Origin: Asparagopsis taxiformis
Taxonomy: Eukaryota > Rhodophyta > Florideophyceae > Bonnemaisoniales > Bonnemaisoniaceae
NCBI GenBank assembly: GCA_030407315.1
Contig: JALQPE010000603.1
Location: forward strand, 1-64,000
Reading direction: 5' to 3'
Length of the DNA stretch: 64,000 nt
Part shown: positions 7,870-17,588 of the stretch, in pieces
Numbering within the stretch: position 1 is the first letter of the stretch
Layout of the letters: every line of letters begins with the position of its first letter
The notes under the pieces: model-generated
Seen by the model: the letters and a program-made list of their open reading frames with translations, nothing else
What the model was told of the DNA's origin: nothing
Databases searched by the model: none
Position numbers and translations under genes: made by a program

Positions 7870-10827
7870 ATGACTAAATTCTTCAAGAATGCCGGCTCGA
7901 GATCCAGGCCGAACTACAGTCCTCCGCAAAACGAACCAGGAACTTCCAGAATGGGCTCTAGTTCTGCATTGTTTGGAGATGTAATGGAGGGCTCAATGAA
8001 CACTCGAGTGGACCCGCGATCGTGCATCCCTCTCACTGCAGTTCGGAAAGTAGTTCGTTCGGGGGTGGTGCGAATGAAGGCAATATTTTCAGGCTCCATG
8101 AAGTCTGCACCGTTCGCGGAGAAAGATGTAATGAGTGGAGTTGACGGTTTCGTTTCAGGTTCCGATAACGCCATAGTTGTGGAACTGACAGGGTCTTTGA
8201 AGCGACACATATTTGACTTCTTCAAATCTCAACAGGGCCCTAATGGCGAGTTTTTTTCTGATCAGGAGGCGAAAGAAAAGTCAGAATGCCGTTCCAATTG
8301 GTATGGTGTTGTTGATGGAATGCACAGGCTGACAGCCATACAGGAGCTTATGGATGAGGACCCAGAGAGATGGGATTCTTTCCTGTGGCCTGTCACTATA
8401 CTTAAGGGAGGACATTCCATTCAGGTTCTCAAACAGCTCGGCAGACACCAGAACCGAAAGCATGACGCATCCCTTTATGTCGAAACAACATTCTATGACA
8501 CCCTAAGCGGAATGAAAGAAGAAGCGCGTCGGATTCAAAGTATGACCTCGAAGAGCCCTACTGCCAAACAGGTAGCTGCGGCGTATGACGGCTGCTCTCA
8601 TCTTAAAGACAACACAATCAGACAGACTGCTGCAACGGCATTGAGACTTCCTGCCCGGGTTGTCGAGGAAATCGGAACTATTATGAACTCGGAGCATCCC
8701 GATCTAGCAGGAGCTAATCACGGTTTCTCCAGCACTCGAAGAAATGGAAATAACACCTTGATGTCAACGACGGACTGTCGGGTCTATCGAAAGTTTGTGA
8801 ATATAACCTCTTTGAAGTCAGCCACGAAGTTTATGAACGCTAGTGGTGATGATGCGGCGGAGATTCAAGTGCATACCTTGTACAGGCTTCGAGACATCTC
8901 CAAACTGAACAAGTTCAAGTCTGTTTCTTACAAGAAAACCATCCAGCAATACGAAAACGTCTGTTTGGCGATGAAAGAAACACGAAAATTTGAGGTTCTT
9001 CTTGAAGGGGATGCTTGGCCTGAAGGGATGCAAGGGACGAAACAAAACTTGTTGCGGTCATCAAAGTTCGACTCTGATATTGCAGAAAATATGGGTAATG
9101 ATACTGACATCCTGGTTCCTCTCTTGAAACAGTATAGGAGATTCTGCCCTCAAACAGCTCCAATGAAGGAGAAGAAGTTTCGAGAAAGCCACCAGAAGGA
9201 CACCGAGCTAGAAAATGCTTCTGGTGTTGAAGTAGGGAACGAGACGAGAGCTGAAGATGACACTGAGGTTATGGTTTCCCAACAGAAGTCTAAAATATCG
9301 GAAGGACGAAAAGACGATAGTTCTGTCCATCGGAACGAATTACTCCAAGGAGATGTTCTTTCGGTGCCGAAAATGAGTCAAATAACGAATTCATCTATAC
9401 AAGATGAGATTGAAGTCCCCGTTGAACCACAGGAAGAATCGAAAAACTGTACTCCTGGAAGAACTCCAAAAATTAGGGAAAGCACTTCTGGCACACCCAG
9501 TATGAACTCAAACCGTTTGAACCTCCGTCCGAAACGAAATTCTCCAGCCAAAGACGCTGCGGAAAGGAAAGACTTTGTCAAGGAAATGGGAATAGTTTGC
9601 CATCAGATGAAGTGGCAGGACTTTGACAAACAGATATGGACAGATGATCATCCTCTCCAGGACATGATTTTGACAGATCCTCCGTACGGAACCCCAAAGT
9701 CTAAATCTCTCCGCTGTACCACATACGACAATTTTATGAGTGATAAAGACATTAAGGATTTATGTCAGTTTGCAAGAAGAGTTTTGAAGCCAGGTGGGTG
9801 GTTCTTTTGCTTCTTGTCGTTCCGAAATTTCTCGGTTTTCCTCGACGAGCTTCGAAATATTGGTTTCGATGGTCCGGAATACCCTTTCGTGTTCATGAAA
9901 GACACGAACACAGTACAAGCACATCGCGGAGACATGTTCCCGCAGAACGCATGTGAGTTTGCAATTGTGGCAAGGGCTCCTGGAAATCGGAAAGATGGTT
10001 TCAAACCAGACCTCAGAAGTCAGTATCACCTTGTACCAACGGAGACGAAACGTAAATTCGCTGCCATGTCTCAAATTCCTGTTCCCAGAGACAAACTCCT
10101 CACCCCTGGAACTAAATCGCCCGTTCTGACTGAAGAGAAGCATATCGGAATGTTATCTGAGATAATCAACACGTTCTGCCCTGAGAGAGGTTCTGTTATC
10201 GATGTTTATGCCGGAACACTTACAACTGCAATAGCGGCCATGAAAACTGCTCGTTCCTGTGTGGTTATAGAAGCTAGTGCCAATGTTTTCCGTCTTGCAC
10301 ATGAGCGGCTTCGTTCCGTCGCCGAAATAATGTATCGGGGCGAATGGAGGTCACGTCCGGGTTCCAAAAAGAGGAAGACAGACCATATCGCAGAAGATAC
10401 AACACCTACTGGTGCATTATCTTCTGAGATTATTTTGGAGAAACCAAAACAAATTTCCCCCAAGAACGGCAGTCCGGAAGGTGGGAAATGTACAGGAAAT
10501 TCTCGCTTTGACAGAATGGGGACGGAACTAAAGGGGGGAGATACCGTCGAACTATATTATATGGAGAATGCTGTAGGCAAAGCAGTACTAATGAATCCAG
10601 CCACTACAGAAGAACGTTTCCAAACTACTATTCATAACACATCATTGGAATTGTTTCAAGAACAGGGTGAAAAACTTGTGTCCTGTTACCGCTTCGAACC
10701 GAGAGAGGGTTCTGTCGACTGTGCCTACCCATACAAGTACGGTGGTTTAGAACTTCCTCCCCAATCTTTGAAGGGGTTGAACGGAATCTTCGCATGGGAT
10801 TTGTACTGCATGAAACCATGTTCATAG
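7870..10827 (+). CDS. ParB-like domain fused to a DNA amino-methyltransferase
   Basis: This intact 985-residue frame joins two modules typical of bacteria and phages. A ParB/Srx-like domain carries VDGMHR at about 148-153, followed by a helix-rich part (SPTAKQVAAAYDG ... ALRLPARVVEEI) resembling ParB helix-turn-helix regions. After a charged linker comes an N6-adenine/N4-cytosine methyltransferase domain: motif IV TDPPYG at about 602-607, and the SAM-binding VIDVYAGTLTTA near 776-787. The order (IV before I) fits the beta class. The C-terminal 90 residues form an unrecognised domain. The start is the first ATG after a probable splice acceptor; the frame is open upstream only with a TTG. The product would methylate an exocyclic amino group in DNA, presumably in the nucleus. 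A transposase-like gene follows 325 bp downstream on the same strand. Catalytic residues are present, so activity is plausible but unproven. Confidence 0.88.
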   Translation: MTKFFKNAGSRSRPNYSPPQNEPGTSRMGSSSALFGDVMEGSMNTRVDPRSCIPLTAVRKVVRSGVVRMKAIFSGSMKSAPFAEKDVMSGVDGFVSGSDNAIVVELTGSLKRHIFDFFKSQQGPNGEFFSDQEAKEKSECRSNWYGVVDGMHRLTAIQELMDEDPERWDSFLWPVTILKGGHSIQVLKQLGRHQNRKHDASLYVETTFYDTLSGMKEEARRIQSMTSKSPTAKQVAAAYDGCSHLKDNTIRQTAATALRLPARVVEEIGTIMNSEHPDLAGANHGFSSTRRNGNNTLMSTTDCRVYRKFVNITSLKSATKFMNASGDDAAEIQVHTLYRLRDISKLNKFKSVSYKKTIQQYENVCLAMKETRKFEVLLEGDAWPEGMQGTKQNLLRSSKFDSDIAENMGNDTDILVPLLKQYRRFCPQTAPMKEKKFRESHQKDTELENASGVEVGNETRAEDDTEVMVSQQKSKISEGRKDDSSVHRNELLQGDVLSVPKMSQITNSSIQDEIEVPVEPQEESKNCTPGRTPKIRESTSGTPSMNSNRLNLRPKRNSPAKDAAERKDFVKEMGIVCHQMKWQDFDKQIWTDDHPLQDMILTDPPYGTPKSKSLRCTTYDNFMSDKDIKDLCQFARRVLKPGGWFFCFLSFRNFSVFLDELRNIGFDGPEYPFVFMKDTNTVQAHRGDMFPQNACEFAIVARAPGNRKDGFKPDLRSQYHLVPTETKRKFAAMSQIPVPRDKLLTPGTKSPVLTEEKHIGMLSEIINTFCPERGSVIDVYAGTLTTAIAAMKTARSCVVIEASANVFRLAHERLRSVAEIMYRGEWRSRPGSKKRKTDHIAEDTTPTGALSSEIILEKPKQISPKNGSPEGGKCTGNSRFDRMGTELKGGDTVELYYMENAVGKAVLMNPATTEERFQTTIHNTSLELFQEQGEKLVSCYRFEPREGSVDCAYPYKYGGLELPPQSLKGLNGIFAWDLYCMKPCS

Positions 10828-11152
10828 TTCTGGTATGATGACCAAGTGGGGCGTCAACCGTCAAAAAAGAGATAGGATATTTCATATTTTACGTATGTGA
10901 CATCCTAGAAAGAACAAAAATTAAATCACAAACCACTTTATGACCCCATTCTGTGATGATTTGGCTTCTGATACGGCTATAGAGTGGCAATACACAGTGA
11001 AAGACTGTTTTATGGGCCAACTGCCGCCGTCGTGAGTGCTGCCATCGTGAGGGAAACCTATAGTAGTGTACGTCGAAGATGGTTTCCGTATCGCTCTTTC
11101 CATCTTCCTGAGCCTTTCCTCGTCCATATTCTGCTTGCAATACAGAGTCTTG

Positions 11153-13528
11153 ATGTTACAAGGGGACTATTCTTTCACAACTTTATTACCTTCACGTTCT
11201 ATCCCCACCGATTCTTTTTACAAGGGAAACCAAACTGCGATTCAGTTCGATATGTTTCCGAATTTTCTTTCTACCGGGATTCGAAATGGGTTGCGACGGA
11301 ACGCAGAGGCGATCATCGCCTCTCTATCCACAGACTACGTATCAGAGCAACCCTTTGCTCCGAGAAACCGGAATGAGTTACTCCTCGATGTACGGAAAAA
11401 TATTTCTGAGCCAGTCGGTGGATCATCTTCAAATTTTCAGAGCATATCCAAGCAGGATGAAGACGAAATTATGCACGGAACACTAGTCACTTCAACTGCC
11501 TCCGATCCATCTATCACATCTACACCCAGAGCGTATGCGAGGGTGCCAAACCGGAAGTCATACGAAAGCAGAACAAGGTCCCATCCAGAACGTCGGAACA
11601 GCGCCATGCGCGAGAAGCGGGTGAAATTCAGCTTGTCCTTCTCGAGAAGAGATATGAGAAGAGTTGTGTGTTGTGACAAAGGTTGTTTTCGGAGAACAGA
11701 TTCCATATTTCTCAGGAACGAGGCTGGAAGGGTGTTGTTATGGAACAGGGACGATCGCCGCAGATATCTGCACAGTCTTCTGGAGCCCAACAGTAATCAG
11801 TTCTACTTTTCTGGAAAAGTTGTGTGCTACCGGTTCCTCGAATTCTCCTTCAGGTTCTCGCGCCACTTACAAAGCTCTGTGAAAAAAACCGCCCAGAACG
11901 GATCATTTCCATCTTCTTTATCTGCGAAACGAATTACTGCCTCCCCACACAGAGATGCGGTGATCTGCTTCCTTCAACGCCTTGCTGACTCAACAGCGGA
12001 TATGATGCCAGACAACAACTCAGAGATGCACTTACCTCTTTTCCAGAAGAATGCTGCATATGAAATGTTTTGCGGCCAGTACAAGGTTTTGTATCCGAAC
12101 CTGTCGCCGCCAACATTGAGCTACTTCTACCAAACTTGGAAAGTTTTTTGCGACAATATCAAGGTCAGAAGAATCCAGAGATTCACGAAATGCTCGGAGT
12201 GCGAGTACATTCGGGAACAGCTGGAAAAGATAGGTACAGATGTGCATCGTACTGCTCCACTCCTCGAGCGTCGAAAGAACCACATTGAGATGGTGGCACG
12301 GGAACGCCGGGAATACCAAAAGGAATGTGAGCAAGCTTCACTATATCCGTCCAGATTCACCTCTTTGATTGTGGATGGAGCTGACCAATCAGGATACGGT
12401 CTACCACATTTCACGGTATGTACGAAAACAACGGTTGGACATAGTTTGAAGGTGAAGCTGATTGGTGTTCTTGAACATGGAGTCAAGAAGCATCTCTCAT
12501 TGTACACTCTAACTGCCGAATTCGAAACTGGCGCAAATCATATCATCGAGGCAATCCACAGAACTCTTTCCAAAAAGGCCACGGGTTCGAAACTACAGGG
12601 TACTCTATACCTCCAGGTAGATAATTGTACCAGAGAGAATAAGAACTCTTTTCTGTTTTGCTATCTAGAGTCTCTCGTGGCTTGGGGTGTATTTGAAGAA
12701 GTGCATGCTTCATTCCTCCCCATCGGTCACACTCATGCCGACATTGATCAGGCCTTCAGCTGTACATCTCGAAGACTACGCTCCCACAACGCCGTCACTA
12801 TGGAAGATTTAGTGGAGGAACTAAGAATGTCATATACGCCAGAACCCTTTGTCTGTCGTATGCTGCACGTGGTGAACTTCTCCGGGCTATGTAAGAAGCA
12901 AAATTCGGTTGGAAAGGTACACGCCTTCTCGAAGTACAGGTATTTCAAGTTCCATAGATCTCATGATATAGGACAAAATTCGGAGTTCTACAGGACTGCA
13001 TGCGATGTGAAGATTTTTTGTGATGACAACTGGGAGCCTCTTCCAGTTCTCACTCCTGGGTTGAGTGGATTCATAGTGCTGCCACCAGATCTCAGAAAAA
13101 TGCCTCCCACTGTACTTCGTTCTCCGCCAGGTCGTCATGAAATTCTGCTCCGTTTTCGCTCAGAGGAAAGCAGAGTAAATGATTGTTCAAAAATGGATCG
13201 ACTGCATTTGCTTCTGAGACAGATATATGAGAACAGGGAGGAATCTTTCCATTGGAACCTTATCGAAAGCTTCGAAATGAATGGTTCATACCGAAAAGGG
13301 AGTAGGCACGCGGCTCCACGCCTGGAGGATGACATTTTGATTGCAGATTACATGCCACTATCCGACCTTCCCTACTCAGTGAATCAGTGGGGGTTAAGGC
13401 ACAACTTGGGAGAAGGTGTTCCGGTCGAAGGTGCCTCCGAATCCCTGAGGTGGGGGGCGGAGGGTAGTTTATATAGACTAGGAGGTAGCTCTAGGAGGGG
13501 TAAAAAGAAGGGTAACTACGAGGAGTAG
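11153..13528 (+). CDS. DUF7869-like (RNase-H-fold, transposase-like) protein
   Basis: A 791-residue frame from the first ATG. The centre holds a pattern I associate with DUF7869-type proteins, which look like RNase-H-fold nucleases: D408 in VDGADQSGYG, D490 in QVDNCTRENKN, then H526, H528, D530 and D532 in GHTHADID. Upstream is a cysteine-containing N-terminal part (CCDKGCF) and GKVVCYRFLEFSF, which is shared with the minus-strand gene at 5489-6276. The acidic and histidine set could bind divalent metal as in DDE transposases; that role is inferred. The last 30 residues after VNQWGLRHNL are glycine/arginine-rich and may be read-through into an intron, because the matching C-terminal domain lies at 14128-14445. 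The gene directly follows the ParB-methyltransferase gene, so the two may form one mobile unit. Confidence 0.8.
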   Translation: MLQGDYSFTTLLPSRSIPTDSFYKGNQTAIQFDMFPNFLSTGIRNGLRRNAEAIIASLSTDYVSEQPFAPRNRNELLLDVRKNISEPVGGSSSNFQSISKQDEDEIMHGTLVTSTASDPSITSTPRAYARVPNRKSYESRTRSHPERRNSAMREKRVKFSLSFSRRDMRRVVCCDKGCFRRTDSIFLRNEAGRVLLWNRDDRRRYLHSLLEPNSNQFYFSGKVVCYRFLEFSFRFSRHLQSSVKKTAQNGSFPSSLSAKRITASPHRDAVICFLQRLADSTADMMPDNNSEMHLPLFQKNAAYEMFCGQYKVLYPNLSPPTLSYFYQTWKVFCDNIKVRRIQRFTKCSECEYIREQLEKIGTDVHRTAPLLERRKNHIEMVARERREYQKECEQASLYPSRFTSLIVDGADQSGYGLPHFTVCTKTTVGHSLKVKLIGVLEHGVKKHLSLYTLTAEFETGANHIIEAIHRTLSKKATGSKLQGTLYLQVDNCTRENKNSFLFCYLESLVAWGVFEEVHASFLPIGHTHADIDQAFSCTSRRLRSHNAVTMEDLVEELRMSYTPEPFVCRMLHVVNFSGLCKKQNSVGKVHAFSKYRYFKFHRSHDIGQNSEFYRTACDVKIFCDDNWEPLPVLTPGLSGFIVLPPDLRKMPPTVLRSPPGRHEILLRFRSEESRVNDCSKMDRLHLLLRQIYENREESFHWNLIESFEMNGSYRKGSRHAAPRLEDDILIADYMPLSDLPYSVNQWGLRHNLGEGVPVEGASESLRWGAEGSLYRLGGSSRRGKKKGNYEE

Positions 13529-13604
13529 GTATCGGGAGATCAACCAATAGGAGAGGAGAATGGGAGATATTGTTGGTGGTGGCGGATCTGGAAACGGTCA
13601 CACG

Positions 13605-14077
13605 TGTAAGAGTCCAGCAATGTCACACGTGTAAGAAGCCGGCAGGAACCCCTGACACGTGGAAACCTGGAGCCCGGCGCTACCGGGCCCCGCAGGGCGG
13701 CTTACAATGTAAGCCTACATTTCTTACATGTAAGCTTACAGTTGAAATTTCATTGAAAAACGAGGTTTCCGTCAGTTACAGTTGTAAGTTACCTGTCACA
13801 CGGGCGTGTGTGTGTAAGTAACCCTGTAAGTGGGGCGAAAGTGGCTGAAAAAGCCATGTAATCTTGTAAGTAACCGTGTCAGTCACATGACAGGTGTTGT
13901 AAGTGTATCATAACATGTAAGTAGCCTGCTCAAGTGTCTCCTAGGTGGTGTAAGGTATATGGAAAGCTGTAAGTAGCCTCGTAGGAGTGGTTACTGTAAG
14001 CTTCCCTTGTAGTTGGGAGCTTTGGTCTCTGTGGAATGTTACTATCTTATTGGTTGGTCGGGTTATGGTGTTGTAAG
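13605..14077. repeat. Array of TGTAAG / CTTACA hexamers, probably intronic
   Basis: TGTAAG occurs at 13605, 13630, 13708, 13729, 13783, 13813, 13825, 13865, 13898, 13916, 13949, 13968, 13995 and 14072. CTTACA occurs at 13701, 13723 and 13735. Seven of the TGTAAG copies continue as GTAAGT, the consensus splice donor. Spacing is irregular (12 to 77 bp). Chance would give well under one copy. It lies between the last codon of the DUF7869-like frame and the exon-like frame that begins at 14128. Confidence 0.9.
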
Positions 14078-14127
14078 AACAGGAATCTAGTGTTTACAAT
14101 GAGGTCTAGAGGACTGATCCCTTACAG

Positions 14128-14445
14128 AATCGCTTCGTGGCCGTAAATGGAGAAGACTGTACTGCAGAGATGCCGTTCTGGCTGGGGCAAATTCTTAAAT
14201 GTAAGAGGAACTGCGAGGGAATTATCAGCCACCTCTTCGTGCAGTGGTATGAGGTCTATGATGGGAGAGACGCGTGGTCAGGTAAGTACAGGCCCGCGAT
14301 GATTCAGAAAGGGAAGAGAAAAGTACCGTGGAAGGGACAGATATCGGTTGACACCGTAGTTACAGAGTTCCCTTCGTTATCTAACAAGCGGAGAGCTGGA
14401 GTAGAGAAAGAAATTAGGTCTGCTTTGGCATCAGTTCTAAAGTAA
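14128..14445 (+). CDS. Probable last exon of the DUF7869-like gene (PFW...WY domain)
   Basis: There is no ATG at the start of this frame. It begins right after GATCCCTTACAG, a good splice acceptor. The encoded NRFVAVNGEDCTAEMPFWL aligns, from its first residues, with NKIFLVIKGDQCGEAEPFW in the related minus-strand gene at 5489-6276. The similarity continues through (V/H)xWY, a Y-x-P/Y-K-P motif, an IS(V/I) stretch and a final amphipathic helix. In that relative the domain is joined in frame to the N-terminal part, which supports reading this as a spliced exon. A donor might be one of several GTAA/GTAG sites near 13485-13515. The role of the domain is unknown; the aromatic motif could suit a reader-type fold. 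Confidence 0.65.
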   Translation, partial: NRFVAVNGEDCTAEMPFWLGQILKCKRNCEGIISHLFVQWYEVYDGRDAWSGKYRPAMIQKGKRKVPWKGQISVDTVVTEFPSLSNKRRAGVEKEIRSALASVLK

Positions 14446-14539
14446 ACAGGCCTCACCAATAAGTCCATGAATAGTTCAATCAACTTTTGTCCAGTTCAAT
14501 CAATATAAAGATACCTTCATTCCCATTCAATCAATATGG

Positions 14540-15320
14540 AAATTCCCAATTCTGTTTTCGAAAGTACGTTCTGTTCATATCGAAATCAGTGTTGATGGAG
14601 TTTTCTTGGGGTTGGTAGGGGACTGTGGTTGAGAATTTTGTTCCAAGCTGGTGGAAGTAAGTTTGGATTGATGTCTGGGTGAATTCTTTTGCGTTGTCGG
14701 ATCGGAAATGGCGTGGTGGGCGGTCATGCTGGGTGCAGACTAGATTGATAATTTTGGGGATCGATGCAGAGACAGCGGCTCGTGACGGGAGGAAGTCGAC
14801 TATGAGGAATCTTGTGGCTGCGTCAATGAAGGTGACGAAATAAGAGTTTCCTTCTGTGGATTTGGTGGGGATTGGGCCGCATATGTCGGAGCTAATGAAT
14901 TCTCCAGGGGAGTAGTTGTGGGAGGTGCGATGGTGTGGCCGAATGGATTGTTTGGCTGGTGCGCATGCAGAGTATGTATTTGCTGTCTCCGTTATGTCTG
15001 TTGGGAGTAGTGGGAGACAATTTGATTTGGACATCGCTGAGAGGCGCTTGGTCGGTGCGTGATTGAGTCTGAGGTGCCATTCGAGTGTCTCTTTTGCCTT
15101 TGGTGTCAGGGGTTTGTTTGTGGCGGGGTTGTGGGTATGCTGGAGTGTTTTGGGAATGGACTGGCGGTGGGTTTGTGGTGGAGTTCTGGGAGAGGGTGTT
15201 GATTGAGTGGGGCTGGGTCCTGGTGGTGGTCTGGGGGGTTTGTTGACGTCTTGGAGCGAGGCTGGCTAGGGATGAGGGTTGGGGTGGCTTTTGCGGGCTT
15301 CTGTCGTGGGGTGGGGATAC
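14540..15320 (-). pseudogene. Truncated copia integrase remnant
   Basis: The GAG-preintegrase segment (LEWHLRLNHAPTKRL ... YSACAPAK) and an integrase core (SSDICGPIP, HFRSDNAKEF, VPYQPQENS) are readable on the minus strand between about 15110 and 14573. The reading frame changes near 15050, and the sequence leaves the family right after QENS. Upstream, 15110-15320 encodes a Pro/Thr-rich stretch like the linker ahead of integrase in copia proteins. No LTR, RT or RNase H is seen. It is not a copy of the intact copia element at the window start, from which it differs strongly. Confidence 0.85.
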
Positions 15321-15392
15321 AGCCACAGCATAAGCAAAAATAGAGAATATTCCATGGAAAATGCCGTATTGTACAGTAGAACTAGTCACCAT

Positions 15393-17588
15393 ATTTTAGC
15401 GGAACGCCCATCCCCAACGTTTGGATAAGGCCCATCGAAAAAAAAGGAAAAAATCATGGGCTGAGACCAGCACGGCGATTTTGTTTTACAGTAGGCAGGA
15501 ACCAAGCAGAAATATGGTGTGGCCGTGAGGTGATGGCTGAACCATGTACGGAAGGACACGTAGGGATGGAAATGAACCACGTCCATATATAAGCAGGACG
15601 GCGGGTTGACTAGAACGGGCCAAGTCACGCAGGCACGGACTGTTGGAATGGAACCAGTACTGTATATGGGTATAGTTAGATATGGGGTGCACTGTGACTG
15701 CGATATGTGGTGGAAGGTGCAGAGCGATTCATAGAAATAAACTATAAAATATAATGGGCACACGGTGACGGTCCGGTGTCTGAAACCAGGCGTAAGCAGC
15801 ACTCGCTGAATGGACAGTGACCAAAGTATGATTATTGTATTCATTGGAATAATTCCAGGGTAGGTGACTTTTTGCTCATGGGACGTGACCAAGCTGACTT
15901 GTGGAACTGGCCAAACGATAATTTGGAAAGGGACCATTGACTGGGCATGTACGGCCCAAGGCAAAGCGCGGTTAGTTTCCAAACTACAGTACTGTGTAAA
16001 GCCCGGATATATTCTATTATCACACCTGCTCGTGACACTGGAATTATTCCACTGTGGAGCACTGTAATGGGTACGGTTCACTTCCACTGGATGTAGTGGT
16101 TGTACCGGTGGGCGCTCTGGGTAGAAACTGAAAGGTAGAATGGGCGGCACATCGCACTTTTGCGGAGAAACTGCAGGACGGATAGGTCTGACTGAAACGA
16201 TATCTAGGAAGAATGGAAATCTGCATAGGGATAAAGAATTAGACTAGGGTGCAGCCAGTAGCGGGCACGCAAGATTTATGATATGGTGTAGTGGATATGG
16301 AATAGGTAAATGGGCAGCTAACGCCAAAAGTTTAACGACATGAAGATCATCTGTACACTGCACTAAGGAACTATGAACTACGCTACCATGGTAGACACTA
16401 AACGGCAAAACGCTAGCTCTACATAAAGTAACTACAAATACATATAAGCATGAAAAGAGAGATGAGGGGAAGCCAGAAATTTCTGTTGGCACCTGGAAGG
16501 AAAAGAATAGATGAATCAATGGTTAGTGCTAGGAATGTAACTTCATCAACGCTAGAAGCATGATTAGAAGCGAGAGAACATACCGTTGATAGTGGAGCCA
16601 GAGCTTGAGTAAGCGGATTGTATAAACTTCTGTCTGCACATAGATGGAAAGAAGTGGATGACACAGTGGTTAGTGCTAGAAACGGTATGCCAAAAGCTCG
16701 ATCAGAAGTGAGAAGATCTAGTAATGACAGTAGCCCTGGAAAAAGACGAAACAGAAAGTAGGAAAGGCAGAAAAGTATGTTAGCAGAAGAACAACGAAGA
16801 ACCGCAGAAAAAGAAAATGGGAGGAATGGATAAAAGACTAAATGAGCTGGAAAACCTTATCGAAGGATGAGGCCGCGGGGCGGAACCACATCCGTAGGGA
16901 TGCGATTGCAAACCGCGACCCCATCCTGCGTAGGTGGTGTGCTCCATGCGACTGGCGATGACGATGGCGCTTAGCGTGACGCAAGCCTTAAATACTGCTG
17001 CAGAGTGAGCCCAGAGGTCGCGTATTTCACTTGCGTAGTGAGAAAGCGCGCGCTTTTCGTACTGACAAATCAGAGACAAATCATCGATGATCCATGGACA
17101 CGGCATGGACTCGAGATGGACACGTCATGAAATAGAACACTGGCTTGTAGCTGCACGCTTGTGAGCGGAAACGTGTATTGCAGGCTGAGGAGCCAATGAT
17201 GAAAAATTAGAAAAAATGACTAGTTACTGCATTAAAAAGTGATCTAGGAAGATGCATTTGGTAGATCATTTTTTACTGCACTAAGAAGTGATCTAGGAAG
17301 ATGAATTTGGTAGATCACTTTTTACTGCAGCACAGCTGGTTCAGGTTGACGGTAGTTCAACGAATGGATAAGGAAGCTGAAGGTAGACTGGGGAATAAAT
17401 ACGTCGGAAAAGGATAGGGAAGTAGTCTAGCGACAAACAGGTGCAAGTTTACGAGTGCGGAAAGGAATAAAGTCATATATTCGGCTGGAGAAGTACAAAA
17501 AGTAGTATCTGTAGAACAGGAATGAGTGAATCCAAGAAAAAGCATTCTGACAGGACGAACCAAACCGAATACACAATTTCATAGATTT
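15393..17588. other. 2.2-kb stretch without a supported gene
   Basis: A 254-codon frame on the minus strand (15386-16150) has no recognisable motif and an odd composition rich in W, H, Y and P, so I do not call it. The only clear structure is the hairpin repeat at 17224-17328. No tRNA B box or rRNA-like segment was seen. Confidence 0.5.
17224..17328. repeat. Two tandem 50-bp units, each a hairpin
   Basis: Each unit reads TACTGCA(T/C)TAA(A/G)AAGTGATCTA, about 15 bp of loop, then TAGATCA(T/C)TTTTTACTGCA. The arms are inverted copies of each other with one or two mismatches, so each unit folds on itself and the two units are head-to-tail. Confidence 0.85.

Noticed and set aside
10828..11152. 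83-codon minus-strand frame between the ParB-methyltransferase and DUF7869-like genes
   Set aside because: Short, no motif; the region is probably a 3' end plus a promoter.
13605..14077. CRISPR-like reading of the TGTAAG repeats
   Set aside because: The repeat is only 6 bp with irregular 12-77 bp spacing and occurs on both strands; the context is eukaryotic.
15386..16150. 254-codon minus-strand frame
   Set aside because: No motif, no relative in the window, and a residue composition typical of translated non-coding DNA. It is kept only as an uncertain stretch.
16860..17110. GC-rich block that might hide a structural RNA
   Set aside because: No tRNA A/B boxes and no cloverleaf that I could fold by eye.
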